Positions 10,091-19,939 of a DNA stretch of 64,000 nt are shown here, piece by piece. The notes below the pieces were generated by a model. That model ran no database searches. It was not told the origin of the DNA and saw only the letters and a list, made by a program, of their open reading frames with translations. Position numbers and translations under genes: made by a program. Each line of letters begins with the position of its first letter. Within the stretch, counting starts at the first letter, position 1. Origin of the DNA: Cryomorphaceae bacterium BACL29 MAG-121220-bin8 (GTDB taxonomy: Bacteria; Bacteroidota; Bacteroidia; Flavobacteriales; Flavobacteriaceae); the NCBI GenBank assembly GCA_905182765.1, contig CAJJCV010000009.1, forward strand, positions 51,299-115,298, in the 5' to 3' direction.

Positions 10091-12031
10091 ATGATTCAAA
10101 TTAAATTTCCCGATGGAGCTTCAAGATCGTATGAAATTGGTTCAACTCCTTTTCAAATAGCGTCTTCAATTAGCGAAGGATTAGCTAGAAGTATAATTTC
10201 TGCAAAATTCAATGGAGAAATAATTGAAACAGTTACTAAATTATCAAGTGATGGGGATTTAACTTTTTATACTTGGAATGATTCCGAAGGCAAAAAAGCA
10301 TTTTGGCATTCTTCAGCTCATCTACTTGCACAAGCTTTAAAAGAATTTTATAATGACATTAAACTAACTATAGGTCCTGCTATTTCAAACGGATTCTATT
10401 ATGATGTTGATTTTGGTAAACATGCAATGTCTGAAAAAGATTTTCATAAGATTGAAAAGAGAATGATTGAAATTGCAAGATATAAGCATCAATTTAAATT
10501 AAGATCAATTTCAAAAAAATCTGCTTTAGAATACTACTCCAGTATTGGCAATGAATACAAAGTAGAATTAATAACAAATTTAGATGATGGAGAGATAACA
10601 TTTTGTGATCATGATGATTTTACTGATTTATGTAAAGGGGGACACATTCCTCACACAGGATATATTAAAGCAGTAAAATTAATGAGTGTTGCAGGTGCTT
10701 ATTGGAGAGCTAATCAAAACAATAAACAACTTACTAGAGTTTACGGGATTTCTTTTCCAAAACAAAAGGAGCTTACAGAATATTTAGAACTTTTAGAAGA
10801 AGCAAAAAAAAGAGACCATAGAAAACTTGGAAAAGAACTAGAATTATTCACATTTTCAAATAAAGTAGGACAGGGTCTTCCATTATGGCTACCCAAAGGA
10901 ACTGAATTAAGGGAAAGACTGGAAAATTTTTTGAAAAAAGCACAGAAAAAAGCTGGATACAAACAAGTTATTTCACCACATATTGGCAATAAAGAACTAT
11001 ACATGACTTCAGGTCATTATCAAAAATATGGAGAAAGCAGTTTTCAGCCTATTACAACACCAGCAGATGGAGAAGAATTTTTATTAAAACCAATGAATTG
11101 TCCTCACCATTGCGAAATGTATAATGCAAAACAGTGGAGTTACAAAGAACTTCCAGTGAGATATGCTGAATTTGGAACTGTATATCGTTACGAACAAAGT
11201 GGTGAACTTCATGGTTTAACAAGAGTTAGAGGTTTTACTCAAGATGATGCACATATTTTTTGCACACAAGATCAATTAAATTCTGAATTTAAAAATGTGA
11301 TTGATCTTGTCCTTTATGTGTTTAAATCACTTGGATTCGAAAACTTTACTGCTCAAGTTTCTCTAAGAGATCCTGAGGATAAAAGCAAATATATTGGATC
11401 CGATGAAAATTGGAAAGAAGCTGAAAACGCTATTGTAAACGCAACCAAAGAAAAGGGCTTAAACTATAAGATTAAATATGGAGAAGCTGCGTTTTATGGT
11501 CCAAAATTAGATTTTATGGTCAAAGATGCAATTGGAAGAGAATGGCAACTAGGAACCATACAAGTAGATTATAATCTTCCAGAAAGATTTGAATTAAGCT
11601 ATATCGATAAAAATAATAAATCACAAAGACCTGTTATGATTCATAGAGCTCCTTTTGGAAGTATGGAAAGGTTTATTGCAATATTAATAGAACATACAGC
11701 TGGGAATTTTCCTTTATGGCTAACATCAAATCAAGTCTCAATTATTCCTGTAGGAGAAAAACATAAAATATATAGTGAAAAAGTTTTAAAATTACTAGAA
11801 AATGACGAAATTCGCGCCACTGTAGATGACAGAAGTGAAACGGTAGGGAAAAAAATACGTGAATCAGAACTTAATAAAGTTCCTTTTATGTTAATTATTG
11901 GAGATGAAGAAATTAATGAAAAAACATTCCCTATTAGAGCACACGGAGGAAAAGATATAGGAAAAATGAATATTGATGATTTTATAAAATTTATAAAAAA
12001 TAAATCATCAGAAATGATAAAAGAATTTTAA
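10091..12031 (+). CDS. thrS: Threonyl-tRNA synthetase
   Basis: This class II synthetase charges tRNA-Thr. The 646-residue protein has a TGS domain (about 1-61). The editing domain carries HSSAH from His73. The catalytic core has MNCPHHCEMY at about 335-344 and motif 3 with APFGSMERF, and an anticodon-binding domain follows from about 550. It opens a four-gene translation operon headed by a strong promoter. The stop TAA is followed at once by a second in-frame-shifted TAA and then by infC. Confidence 0.97.
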   Translation: MIQIKFPDGASRSYEIGSTPFQIASSISEGLARSIISAKFNGEIIETVTKLSSDGDLTFYTWNDSEGKKAFWHSSAHLLAQALKEFYNDIKLTIGPAISNGFYYDVDFGKHAMSEKDFHKIEKRMIEIARYKHQFKLRSISKKSALEYYSSIGNEYKVELITNLDDGEITFCDHDDFTDLCKGGHIPHTGYIKAVKLMSVAGAYWRANQNNKQLTRVYGISFPKQKELTEYLELLEEAKKRDHRKLGKELELFTFSNKVGQGLPLWLPKGTELRERLENFLKKAQKKAGYKQVISPHIGNKELYMTSGHYQKYGESSFQPITTPADGEEFLLKPMNCPHHCEMYNAKQWSYKELPVRYAEFGTVYRYEQSGELHGLTRVRGFTQDDAHIFCTQDQLNSEFKNVIDLVLYVFKSLGFENFTAQVSLRDPEDKSKYIGSDENWKEAENAIVNATKEKGLNYKIKYGEAAFYGPKLDFMVKDAIGREWQLGTIQVDYNLPERFELSYIDKNNKSQRPVMIHRAPFGSMERFIAILIEHTAGNFPLWLTSNQVSIIPVGEKHKIYSEKVLKLLENDEIRATVDDRSETVGKKIRESELNKVPFMLIIGDEEINEKTFPIRAHGGKDIGKMNIDDFIKFIKNKSSEMIKEF

Positions 12032-12049
12032 TAATTTAAACTTACAGCT

Positions 12050-12601
12050 ATAGCAATTAGAAGAAAAAGAAGCAGGAGACCTGCTAGAATAATTAAAGAG
12101 AATCCACATAAGATTAATGGGTTTATTAGAGCTAAAGAAATTAGACTCGTTGGAAACAATGTAGAAGTTGGTGTATACCCACTTGAAAAAGGAATCGAAC
12201 TTGCTGATGAGCTGGAATTAGACCTAGTAGAGATATCTCCAAAAGCTTCACCGCCTGTTTGTAAAATACTGGATTACAAAAAATTCTTATACGAACAGAA
12301 AAAAAGAGACAAAGTAATAAAAGCAAAGTCTACTAAAGTAATAGTAAAGGAAATAAGGTTTGGTCCTCAAACTGATGAGCATGATTATCAATTTAAAAAG
12401 AAACATGGAATTAAATTTTTAAAAGAAGGAGCTAAATTAAAAGCATATGTCTTTTTTAAGGGAAGATCTATAATTTTTAAAGAACAAGGACAAATATTAT
12501 TATTAAAACTTGCTCAAGAATTAGAGGAATACGGAAAAGTTGAGTCCTTACCTACTATGGAAGGAAAAAAAATGATTATGTTTGTTGCCCCAAAGAAATA
12601 A
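12050..12601 (+). CDS. infC: Translation initiation factor IF-3, non-AUG start
   Basis: IF-3 keeps ribosomal subunits apart and proofreads start codons. The frame encodes about 183 residues with all IF-3 blocks, including [35 protein letters not shown] and FFKGRS. No ATG, GTG or TTG lies in frame between the stop at 12032-12034 and the conserved N-terminal region. The likely start is ATA at 12050, giving M-A-I-R-R-K-R, with ATT at 12056 as the alternative. A rare start codon fits the known infC autoregulation, in which IF-3 rejects its own AUU start in E. coli. rpmI follows 14 bases later. Confidence 0.9.
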   Translation: MAIRRKRSRRPARIIKENPHKINGFIRAKEIRLVGNNVEVGVYPLEKGIELADELELDLVEISPKASPPVCKILDYKKFLYEQKKRDKVIKAKSTKVIVKEIRFGPQTDEHDYQFKKKHGIKFLKEGAKLKAYVFFKGRSIIFKEQGQILLLKLAQELEEYGKVESLPTMEGKKMIMFVAPKK

Positions 12602-12615
12602 ATAATAAAGAAGTT

Positions 12616-12813
12616 ATGCCTAAAATGAAAACAAAATCTAGTGCTAAGAAAAGATTCAAAGTCACTGGAACAGGTAAAATTAAAAGAAAACACGCTTTTA
12701 AAAGCCACATATTAACTAAAAAATCTAAAAAAAGAAAGTTAAAACTTACTCATTCTGGATTAGTTAGTGACAGTGATAGTAATAATATTAAACAACAATT
12801 ACGTTTGAAATAA
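12616..12813 (+). CDS. rpmI: 50S ribosomal protein L35
   Basis: The 65-residue, very basic protein begins [15 protein letters not shown], the L35 signature, and contains [11 protein letters not shown]. It lies in the conserved infC-rpmI-rplT order. A 14-base gap to infC shows it is in the same operon. Confidence 0.96.
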   Translation: MPKMKTKSSAKKRFKVTGTGKIKRKHAFKSHILTKKSKKRKLKLTHSGLVSDSDSNNIKQQLRLK

Positions 12814-12829
12814 AACGGTTTATAAAAAC

Positions 12830-12857
12830 AAAGTTTAACCAGGAAAAAGGTTTAAAG
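12830..12857 (+). promoter_or_regulatory. Possible hairpin in the rplT leader
   Basis: In the 80-base spacer between rpmI and rplT, GTTTAACC at 12833-12840 faces GGTTTAAAG at 12849-12857 with one unpaired base. In other bacteria L20 represses this operon by binding an mRNA structure here. The match is imperfect and is offered only as a candidate. Confidence 0.25.
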
Positions 12858-12893
12858 TTCATAATATGACACCTAATCCAAAAAATTAATAAA

Positions 12894-13238
12894 ATGCCAA
12901 GATCAGTAAATTCAGTAGCTTCAAGAAAAAGAAGGAAAAAAATTCTTAAACAAGCAAAAGGTTATTTCGGAAGAAGAAAAAATGTGTGGACAGTAGCTAA
13001 AAATGCTGTCGAAAAAGGTTTAAGCTACGCATACAGAGATAGAAAAAACAAAAAAAGAACATTTAGAGCGCTTTGGATTACTAGAATTAATGCAGGAGCA
13101 AGATTACATGGTTTATCTTATTCTGAATTAATGGGTAAATTGAAAGCTAATAGTATTGATATAAATAGAAAGGTTCTTGCTGATTTAGCAATGAATAATC
13201 CTGAAGCATTTACAGAAATTGTAAATAAAGTTAAATAG
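12894..13238 (+). CDS. rplT: 50S ribosomal protein L20
   Basis: L20 binds 23S rRNA and is needed for 50S assembly. The 114-residue protein has the basic N-terminal extension ([15 protein letters not shown]) and the globular part with [20 protein letters not shown]. It closes the thrS operon and converges with dnaB six bases later. Confidence 0.97.
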   Translation: MPRSVNSVASRKRRKKILKQAKGYFGRRKNVWTVAKNAVEKGLSYAYRDRKNKKRTFRALWITRINAGARLHGLSYSELMGKLKANSIDINRKVLADLAMNNPEAFTEIVNKVK

Positions 13239-13244
13239 GTTTTT

Positions 13245-14762
13245 TTAAAAAGGCATATCTTCATTATCGTCTCTATACCCGCCACTTTCAAAAGCTTGAT
13301 CTGGGTTCACTTTAAGACTATCCTTGTTGATTTTAGATTGATATTCGAACGGAGTTTCAAAGTTATCTAAATTTTCAAATTTCCCTAAATTAGAAACAAA
13401 CTTAAGTTTAATATTATTCAAACCTCCATTCCTATGTTTTGCTACAATAAATTCAGCTTGGCCTGCTGATGGAGTTCGCTCCTCATCATCCCATTCGTCA
13501 ATTTTATAATATTCTGGCCTATAAATAAAAGAAACTATATCTGCATCTTGTTCAATAGCTCCAGATTCTCTTAAATCTGAAAGTATTGGTCTTTTACTTC
13601 CTCCTCTGGTTTCTACTGCTCTAGACAACTGAGATAAAGCAATAACTGGTACGTCTAACTCTTTAGCTAATGCTTTTAAATTTCTAGAAATAGTAGATAT
13701 TTCTTGTTCACGATTACCATTTTTATTTGATCCACCAGCAGTCATTAATTGAAGGTAATCTATAACAATAAGTTTAATCCCATGTTGAGAAGATAACCTT
13801 CTTGCTTTAGCCCTTAAGTCAAATATGGATAATGACGGAGTGTCATCAATAAATAAAGGAGCATTTTCAAGAGCAGAAACTTTAACATTTAATTGCTCCC
13901 ATTCAAATTTTTCTAAATTACCTGTTCTTAATTTTTCTGATGACAATCCAGTCTCAGATGAAATAAGTCTTGTAATTAACTGTATAGAAGACATTTCTAA
14001 TGAGAAAAAAGCAATTGGAATATTTTGAGCTACAGCTATGTTTCTAGCCATAGATAAAGTTAGGGCTGTTTTACCCATACCAGGACGAGCTGCAATAATA
14101 ACTAAATCACTTGGCTGCCATCCTGAGGTCAATTTATCAAGTTCTGAAAAACCAGAGGGGATTCCGCTAAGTCCATCTTTATTTGATATTTCTTCGATTT
14201 TTTTCTTTGCTTGTATTACTAAACTTTGGGCAGTTTCAGTAGATTTCTTGATATTACCCTGAGTGACATCATACAATTTTGATTCTGCTTTATCTAATAA
14301 ATCAAAAACATCTTTAGTTTCATCATAAGATTCTTCAATAATTTCAGTTGAAATTCTTATTAAACTTCTTTGAATATATTTTTGTAAAATAATCCTAGCA
14401 TGGTATTCAATATGAGCAGATGAGGATACTTTCTGAGTAAGTTGAACTAAATAATAATCTCCACCAGCTTTTTCTAATTTACCGTCAGACTTAAGTTTTG
14501 TAGATACAGTTAATAAATCTATAGGTTCAGTATTTTCAAATAGTTTTACTATACTTTGAAAAATATATTGATGTGATTCCTTATAAAACGCTTCAGAATG
14601 CAAAATATCAATAACTGCATCTACACCCTTCTTGTCAATCATCATTGCTCCCAAAACAACTTCTTCTAAATCTAAAGCCTGAGGAGGAAGTTTCCCTTTT
14701 TCAAAAGGAACAACCTGAGGATTTTTATAAGATCTATCAAAGTTTGGTTTGATTTTTTCCAT
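13245..14762 (-). CDS. dnaB: Replicative DNA helicase
   Basis: DnaB is the hexameric 5'-3' helicase of the replication fork. The 505-residue protein has the N-terminal helical domain (about 25-130), a linker helix, and the RecA-like motor. The Walker A motif ARPGMGKT has Lys231, and DYLQLM forms Walker B. No inteln or other insertion is seen. The C terminus is acidic (DNEDMPF). No DnaC-type loader is in the window, but a DUF721/DciA-like gene sits at 29435. Confidence 0.97.
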   Translation of the reverse strand: MEKIKPNFDRSYKNPQVVPFEKGKLPPQALDLEEVVLGAMMIDKKGVDAVIDILHSEAFYKESHQYIFQSIVKLFENTEPIDLLTVSTKLKSDGKLEKAGGDYYLVQLTQKVSSSAHIEYHARIILQKYIQRSLIRISTEIIEESYDETKDVFDLLDKAESKLYDVTQGNIKKSTETAQSLVIQAKKKIEEISNKDGLSGIPSGFSELDKLTSGWQPSDLVIIAARPGMGKTALTLSMARNIAVAQNIPIAFFSLEMSSIQLITRLISSETGLSSEKLRTGNLEKFEWEQLNVKVSALENAPLFIDDTPSLSIFDLRAKARRLSSQHGIKLIVIDYLQLMTAGGSNKNGNREQEISTISRNLKALAKELDVPVIALSQLSRAVETRGGSKRPILSDLRESGAIEQDADIVSFIYRPEYYKIDEWDDEERTPSAGQAEFIVAKHRNGGLNNIKLKFVSNLGKFENLDNFETPFEYQSKINKDSLKVNPDQAFESGGYRDDNEDMPF

Positions 14763-14866
14763 ACAACTAACTTAAAAAAAGTAAAATAGATTTAACTATA
14801 ATAGAGAGTTATATAGCAAACATGATTTTGTTAATAAACGAAAATAATTGTTAATATCTAACAGTT

Positions 14867-15820
14867 TTATTCATCATACACACCCATTGAAGTAAACTTA
14901 TTCATTCTTTCATTTATCAAATCGTCAATGTTTTTTTCTGACAATTGATTAAACGAATTAATGATGGCTTTTTTAACTGATTTAAATACTTTATCCCTGT
15001 CATTATGTGCTCCTCCTAGCGGTTCGGAGATGATTTTATCGATCAACTTATTTTTTTTCATATCATTAGGAGTTAATTTCAAAGCTTCAGCAGCTTTTTC
15101 TTTAAAATCCCAACTTCTCCATAAAATAGAAGAACAAGATTCAGGTGAAATCACAGAATACCAAGTGTTTTCAAGCATCATTACATGATCACCAATAGCT
15201 ATCCCCAAAGCACCACCTGAAGCTCCTTCACCAATAATAATTGAAATGATTTGAGTTTTTATATTAAACATTTCAAAGATGTTTCGAGCTATGGCTTCTC
15301 CTTGTCCTCTTTCTTCAGCTTCTAAGCCTGGAAAAGCACCTGGTGTATCAATTAAAGTAACAATAGGAATATTAAATTTCTCTGCTGACTTCATTAATCT
15401 CAAAGCTTTTCTGTATCCCTCGGGATTAGCCATACCAAAATTACGATATTGACGTGTTTTTGTATTGTACCCTTTTTGTTGACCAATGAATAAAAAAGAT
15501 TGATCATTTATTTTTCCAAACCCACCAATCATAGCTTTATCATCTCCAATATTTCTATCACCATGAAGTTCTAAAAAAGAACCATTTGTTAATGCTTTAA
15601 TATAATCTAAAGTATAAGGTCTAGAGGGGTGTCTAGATAATTGCACTCTTTGCCAGGGAGATATATTTTTATAAATATCCTGTTTAGTGATTTCTATTTT
15701 ATTTAATAATTTATTACAAGTTTCTGAAACATCAACTTCAGTTTTATCCCCAATTAATCGACATTCAGTTAACTGATCCTCTAAATCCTTTAAAGGAGAT
15801 TCAAAATCTAAATATTCCAT
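14867..15820 (-). CDS. accA: Acetyl-CoA carboxylase carboxyltransferase subunit alpha
   Basis: AccA, with AccD, transfers the carboxyl group from biotin to acetyl-CoA to make malonyl-CoA for fatty acid synthesis. The 317-residue length is normal. Typical blocks are [38 protein letters not shown] and [12 protein letters not shown]. It lies upstream of dnaB on the same strand with a gap of about 100 bases, and accD is not nearby. Confidence 0.96.
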   Translation of the reverse strand: MEYLDFESPLKDLEDQLTECRLIGDKTEVDVSETCNKLLNKIEITKQDIYKNISPWQRVQLSRHPSRPYTLDYIKALTNGSFLELHGDRNIGDDKAMIGGFGKINDQSFLFIGQQKGYNTKTRQYRNFGMANPEGYRKALRLMKSAEKFNIPIVTLIDTPGAFPGLEAEERGQGEAIARNIFEMFNIKTQIISIIIGEGASGGALGIAIGDHVMMLENTWYSVISPESCSSILWRSWDFKEKAAEALKLTPNDMKKNKLIDKIISEPLGGAHNDRDKVFKSVKKAIINSFNQLSEKNIDDLINERMNKFTSMGVYDE

Positions 15821-15858
15821 ATTAATAAATTGTTTTCAAATATATAAATAAAAAAAAA

Positions 15859-16743
15859 TTAAAAACTTTTATTTTTACGAAGCTTTATAATTCCATTTAA
15901 AATAACAGAAAGAAAAATTACAATAAAACCAATATAAAAATCTAAAGAAAGTTGATTGTTTTCATTTAAAATAATAATAGCTAAAATAATACCATAAACT
16001 GGCTCCATATTAATAGATATCATTAGAGAATATGGTGTTAAGTGTTTTAAAACTTCAACGGAAATAACAAAAGCATAAGCCGTGCATATGGTTCCTAATA
16101 TCATCAACCAAAACAGATCAGTTTTAGAAATATCAAATAAACTCATATTAAAATCACCAATAAAAAACAAAATCACAGTAATCAAAATAACACCTCCGAG
16201 AAGCTCATAAATAGAAATAACCAAAGAACTAGCTTCTTCGATAAGTTTTCCATTAATTAATCCAAAAATAACACTGAGAAAAACAGAGATTAAAGCATAA
16301 AACATACCTTCAATATAATAGTATTGAGATTTAAAAATTAAAGAGGTTCCTATAACAACAAAAAATCCTAAAACTACTTCATATGGAATTATTTTTCTTT
16401 TATAAAATAAAGGTTCCATAATGGAAGTTAAAAAAGCACCAAGTGAAAGAACGCTTAAGGTAATTGAAACATTAGAAACCTTGATTGCTTTAAAAAAGGT
16501 AATCCAATGCAAAGAAATTAATGCGCCAGAAATTAGTAATTTAAACAAAAGTTGATTTGATACTTTAATACTTCTTTTAAAAACCAAAGCGAATACAATC
16601 AAAAAAAGAAAAGCGATTAACATCCTATACCATACTAGAGATAAAGAATCTATTGAAATCAACGAACCTAGTATTGCAGTAAACCCAAAAATGAAAACAA
16701 TAAAATGAAAATGTATTAAGCTTTTAAGTTTATTTTTTTGCAT
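15859..16743 (-). CDS. EamA/DMT-family membrane transporter
   Basis: The 294-residue protein consists of about ten hydrophobic helices in two repeated halves, as in EamA transporters. The second half carries NMEPVYGIILA, similar to the conserved PV/P segment of the repeat. Such proteins export small metabolites or amino acids, but the substrate cannot be read. Its start lies within the end of the preceding LptF/G-like gene (14-base overlap), so the two are coupled. Confidence 0.85.
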   Translation of the reverse strand: MQKNKLKSLIHFHFIVFIFGFTAILGSLISIDSLSLVWYRMLIAFLFLIVFALVFKRSIKVSNQLLFKLLISGALISLHWITFFKAIKVSNVSITLSVLSLGAFLTSIMEPLFYKRKIIPYEVVLGFFVVIGTSLIFKSQYYYIEGMFYALISVFLSVIFGLINGKLIEEASSLVISIYELLGGVILITVILFFIGDFNMSLFDISKTDLFWLMILGTICTAYAFVISVEVLKHLTPYSLMISINMEPVYGIILAIIILNENNQLSLDFYIGFIVIFLSVILNGIIKLRKNKSF

Positions 16744-17806
16744 TTTTTAAAAAATAAAAAGCTAGTATTAAAAAAATAAAATTAGGAATCCATGCTCCTA
16801 AAAAGGGAGATAAATTAGATTTACTAACCATGACTGCAAAAAATTTATCAAAAAAGACAAAAGTAAAAGCAGTAATAATACCAAACGCTAAATTAATGCC
16901 CATCCCTTCTCTTCTTTTAAAAGATGATACGGAAACAGCTAAAAGTGTTAAAACAAAAGTCGAAAAAGGTATACTCCATCTTTTATGCCTTACTAGTAAA
17001 TGATTATTAATTAATGGAGAACCACTTTCAATTTCTTTATCAATAAAATTATTAAGCTGAAAAAAATTCTGAGTTTCTGCCATGTAATTTAGACTAGAAA
17101 GTTCTTTTATTTTAAAAGAGAAAACAGTGTCTTTAATTCTTTTTGACTCAATTAACTGCTTATCATTTATAAAAGTTCTTTTAAAGTAATCTGTTAATCT
17201 ATAAATACTATCCGAAGGAATCCATCTAATATTACGAGCAGTTATTTTATACTTTAAAGAATTATCAATAAATTTTTCGTAAGAAAAATCATAACCCATT
17301 TCTCTAGTTGGGTTATAACTGCTTACATAAACAAAATCATTATCATTTACTTGTTTATAAATTTTAGATGTTTCTCTTGATTTTTTATTTTTCTTCAAAT
17401 ATTTATATTGAAACTCATTATATTTTTTATTCTTTTCCGGTACAATGAACATTCCAGAAAAAAGAGCAAAAACAGCAATAATTGAGGCCGCAATCATAAA
17501 TGGTTTTAAGTATCTATTAAAAGAAATGCCTGAGCTTAAAATTGCAATTACTTCGGAATTGTTAGCTATTTTTGAAGTAAACCATATTACAGCTAAGAAA
17601 ACAAAAATTGGATAAAGTGTATTTCCGAAATACCAAATAAAATTTGAATAATAATCTATAATTTCATTTAAAGGAACATCAAATTCTTTTAATTTATCAA
17701 TCTTTTCGGAAAGATCAACTAAAATTCCAATCGGAATAAATAATAATAACATTGCTGTGAATGTTATTAAATATTTTTTTACAATATAATTGTCTAAAAT
17801 TTTCAA
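16730..17806 (-). CDS. LptF/LptG-family permease (YjgP/YjgQ)
   Basis: The family forms the inner-membrane part of the lipopolysaccharide export machine with LptB. The 358-residue protein shows three N-terminal membrane helices (about 12-30, 55-75, 100-120), a periplasmic domain (about 125-275) and three C-terminal helices. That is the LptF/G layout. Sequence alone does not tell F from G here. It begins five bases after the tgt stop, so tgt, this gene and the EamA gene form one unit. Confidence 0.85.
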   Translation of the reverse strand: MKILDNYIVKKYLITFTAMLLLFIPIGILVDLSEKIDKLKEFDVPLNEIIDYYSNFIWYFGNTLYPIFVFLAVIWFTSKIANNSEVIAILSSGISFNRYLKPFMIAASIIAVFALFSGMFIVPEKNKKYNEFQYKYLKKNKKSRETSKIYKQVNDNDFVYVSSYNPTREMGYDFSYEKFIDNSLKYKITARNIRWIPSDSIYRLTDYFKRTFINDKQLIESKRIKDTVFSFKIKELSSLNYMAETQNFFQLNNFIDKEIESGSPLINNHLLVRHKRWSIPFSTFVLTLLAVSVSSFKRREGMGINLAFGIITAFTFVFFDKFFAVMVSKSNLSPFLGAWIPNFIFLILAFYFLKNAKK

Positions 17807-17811
17807 AAATT

Positions 17812-18942
17812 TTATAATTTATTATCCATTTGTTTAACCATAATTTTTTTCCAAGCCAAAAAAGTGTCATTCAAAATTTGTTTTCTAGCTTCTCTAACTA
17901 ACCATAAATAAAATGCTAAGTTATGAATTGTTGCAATTTGTCTTCCAACAGATTCTTTTACTGTGAATAAATGTCTTAAATATGCTTTTGAATAATATGA
18001 ATCAACATAAGAATAATTATCACTGTCTATTGGACTAAAATCATTCTTCCATTTTTCGTTTTTAATGTTAATTCTTCCATTGGCTGTAAACAACATTCCG
18101 TTTCTTGCATTTCTTGTTGGCATTACACAATCAAACATATCTACTCCCAAAGCAATATTTTCTAATAGATTAATTGGAGTACCTACACCCATTAAATACC
18201 TAGGTTTATCTTCAGGAAGTACATTACAAACAACTTCTGTCATAGCATACATTTCTTCAGCTGGCTCACCTACCGACAAACCTCCAATAGCATTTCCAAA
18301 AGCATTAGTCTCAGATATAAATTCTGCAGACTGCAATCTTAAATCTTTGTAAACGCTTCCTTGAACAATGGGGAATAAAGTTTGAGAATAACCATGAATT
18401 GGATCAGTCTTATTAAACTCATTAATACATCTAGTTAACCACCTATGAGTCATGTGCATAGATTTTTTAGCGTAATTATATTCACATGGATATGGAGTAC
18501 ATTCATCAAATGCCATTATTATATCGGCTCCAATTGATTTCTGAATGTTAATTGCTCTTTCAGGTGTGAAAAAATGATAAGAACCGTCTATGTGAGATTT
18601 AAACTTAACTCCTTCTTCTTTGATTTTTCTATTTGCAGATAAAGAATAAACTTGATAGCCCCCACTATCAGTAAGAATGGGAGAGTCCCAATTCATAAAT
18701 TTATGAATTCCTCCTGCATTTGAGATTATTTCAGATCCAGGTCTTAAGTACAAATGATAATTGTTTGCTAAAATTACATCAGGATTAATTTCCTTTTTTA
18801 AAACCATTTGATCAACTCCTTTTACAGATGCGGCAGTACCTACAGGCATGAAAATTGGAGTTTTTATTACGCCATGATCTGTTTCAATAGTACAAGCACG
18901 AGCCTTAGTTTCAGAATCATTATGTTCTAATATAAATTTCAT
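17812..18942 (-). CDS. tgt: tRNA-guanine transglycosylase without zinc-site cysteines
   Basis: Tgt exchanges G34 for preQ1 in tRNAs with GUN anticodons, the first tRNA step of queuosine formation. The 376-residue protein has the catalytic block DSGGYQVYSLS, FDECTPYP, GGLSVGEP and MFDCVMPTRNARNG. The region that normally holds CxCxxC plus a His reads PIDSDNYSYVDSYYSKAYLRHL in two parts (about residues 306-327) and contains no cysteine, so the structural zinc site is absent. Flavobacterial homologues, as I remember them, look the same. A -7-like element lies just upstream. Confidence 0.94.
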   Translation of the reverse strand: MKFILEHNDSETKARACTIETDHGVIKTPIFMPVGTAASVKGVDQMVLKKEINPDVILANNYHLYLRPGSEIISNAGGIHKFMNWDSPILTDSGGYQVYSLSANRKIKEEGVKFKSHIDGSYHFFTPERAINIQKSIGADIIMAFDECTPYPCEYNYAKKSMHMTHRWLTRCINEFNKTDPIHGYSQTLFPIVQGSVYKDLRLQSAEFISETNAFGNAIGGLSVGEPAEEMYAMTEVVCNVLPEDKPRYLMGVGTPINLLENIALGVDMFDCVMPTRNARNGMLFTANGRINIKNEKWKNDFSPIDSDNYSYVDSYYSKAYLRHLFTVKESVGRQIATIHNLAFYLWLVREARKQILNDTFLAWKKIMVKQMDNKL

Positions 18943-18955
18943 ATAATAAAAAGCT

Positions 18956-18963
18956 CAAAGATA
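18956..18963 (-). promoter_or_regulatory. Candidate -7 element for tgt
   Basis: On the minus strand this reads TATCTTTG, a full TAnnTTTG match, and ends 13 bases before the tgt ATG. The nearest TTG is about 24 bases further upstream, longer than the usual 19. Confidence 0.45.
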
Positions 18964-19029
18964 ATCATCTATAGTTATTAATATTATCAATTTGAAATTG
19001 TTAATTAATTATGTATTTATTTGTTTAAA

Positions 19030-19037
19030 TAAGTTTG
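19030..19037 (+). promoter_or_regulatory. Candidate -7 element for the transketolase genes
   Basis: TAAGTTTG matches TAnnTTTG and lies 45 bases before the ATG at 19083. No TTG stands at the standard spacing, so only the -7 half is supported. Confidence 0.4.
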
Positions 19038-19082
19038 CAATAGATATCTATATAATTAAATTTATGTGTATAAAAAATACCC

Positions 19083-19922
19083 ATGCAAAACAATTTAAAT
19101 GAGTTAACTACTCAAGTAAGAAGAGACATTCTTAGAATGGTTCATAAAGTTAATTCTGGACATCCTGGAGGATCATTAGGGTGTGCTGAATTTATGGTTG
19201 TATTATACAACGAAATCATGAATAGAAAAAAAGAATTTGATATGAATGGTCTTAATGAAGATCTGTTTTTCTTATCAAATGGTCACATCTCTCCAGTTTT
19301 TTACAGTGTTTTAGCTAGATCTGGATATTTTCCAATCGATGAATTAAATACATTCAGATTATTAAATTCTAGATTACAAGGGCACCCAACTACTCATGAA
19401 GGTCTTCCTGGTATTAGAATAGCTTCAGGATCTCTTGGTCAAGGTTTATCTGTTGCTATTGGAGCTGCTGAAGCAAAAAAGCTTAATAATGATTCAAGTT
19501 TAATTTATGTTTTAATGGGTGATGGAGAATTACAAGAAGGTCAAAACTGGGAAGCGATTATGTATGCGTCTGCTAAAAAAATTGATAATCTTATTGCTAC
19601 TGTTGATTTAAACGGAAAACAAATTGACGGAGCAACTGACGATGTACTTCCAATGGGAAGTATTAAAGGAAAGTTTGAAGCTTTTGGTTGGGATGTAATA
19701 GAAATTGAAAACGGAAATAACATTGAAGATATAACAAAAGGATTACTAAATTCAAAATCACTTTCTGGAAAGAAAAAACCTGTTTGCATACTACTTAAGA
19801 CTATGATGGGTAATGGTGTGGATTTTATGATGCATACTCACGCATGGCATGGAAAAGCACCAAATGATGAACAACTGGCTTCTGCCCTATCTCAAAATAA
19901 AGAAACTCTTGGAGATTATTAA
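19083..19922 (+). CDS. Transketolase, N-terminal (thiamine-binding) subunit
   Basis: Transketolase moves two-carbon units between sugar phosphates in the pentose phosphate pathway. Here the enzyme is split in two, and this 279-residue part carries the thiamine diphosphate site. Motifs are NSGHPGGSLGCAEF (about 24-37) and GDGELQEGQNWEA with the later VDLNGKQIDG. The C-terminal half follows 17 bases later. The split form is common in Bacteroidota and archaea, so this is not a frameshift of a fused gene. Confidence 0.94.
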   Translation: MQNNLNELTTQVRRDILRMVHKVNSGHPGGSLGCAEFMVVLYNEIMNRKKEFDMNGLNEDLFFLSNGHISPVFYSVLARSGYFPIDELNTFRLLNSRLQGHPTTHEGLPGIRIASGSLGQGLSVAIGAAEAKKLNNDSSLIYVLMGDGELQEGQNWEAIMYASAKKIDNLIATVDLNGKQIDGATDDVLPMGSIKGKFEAFGWDVIEIENGNNIEDITKGLLNSKSLSGKKKPVCILLKTMMGNGVDFMMHTHAWHGKAPNDEQLASALSQNKETLGDY

Positions 19923-19939
19923 TTAAAAATCACTTAACA

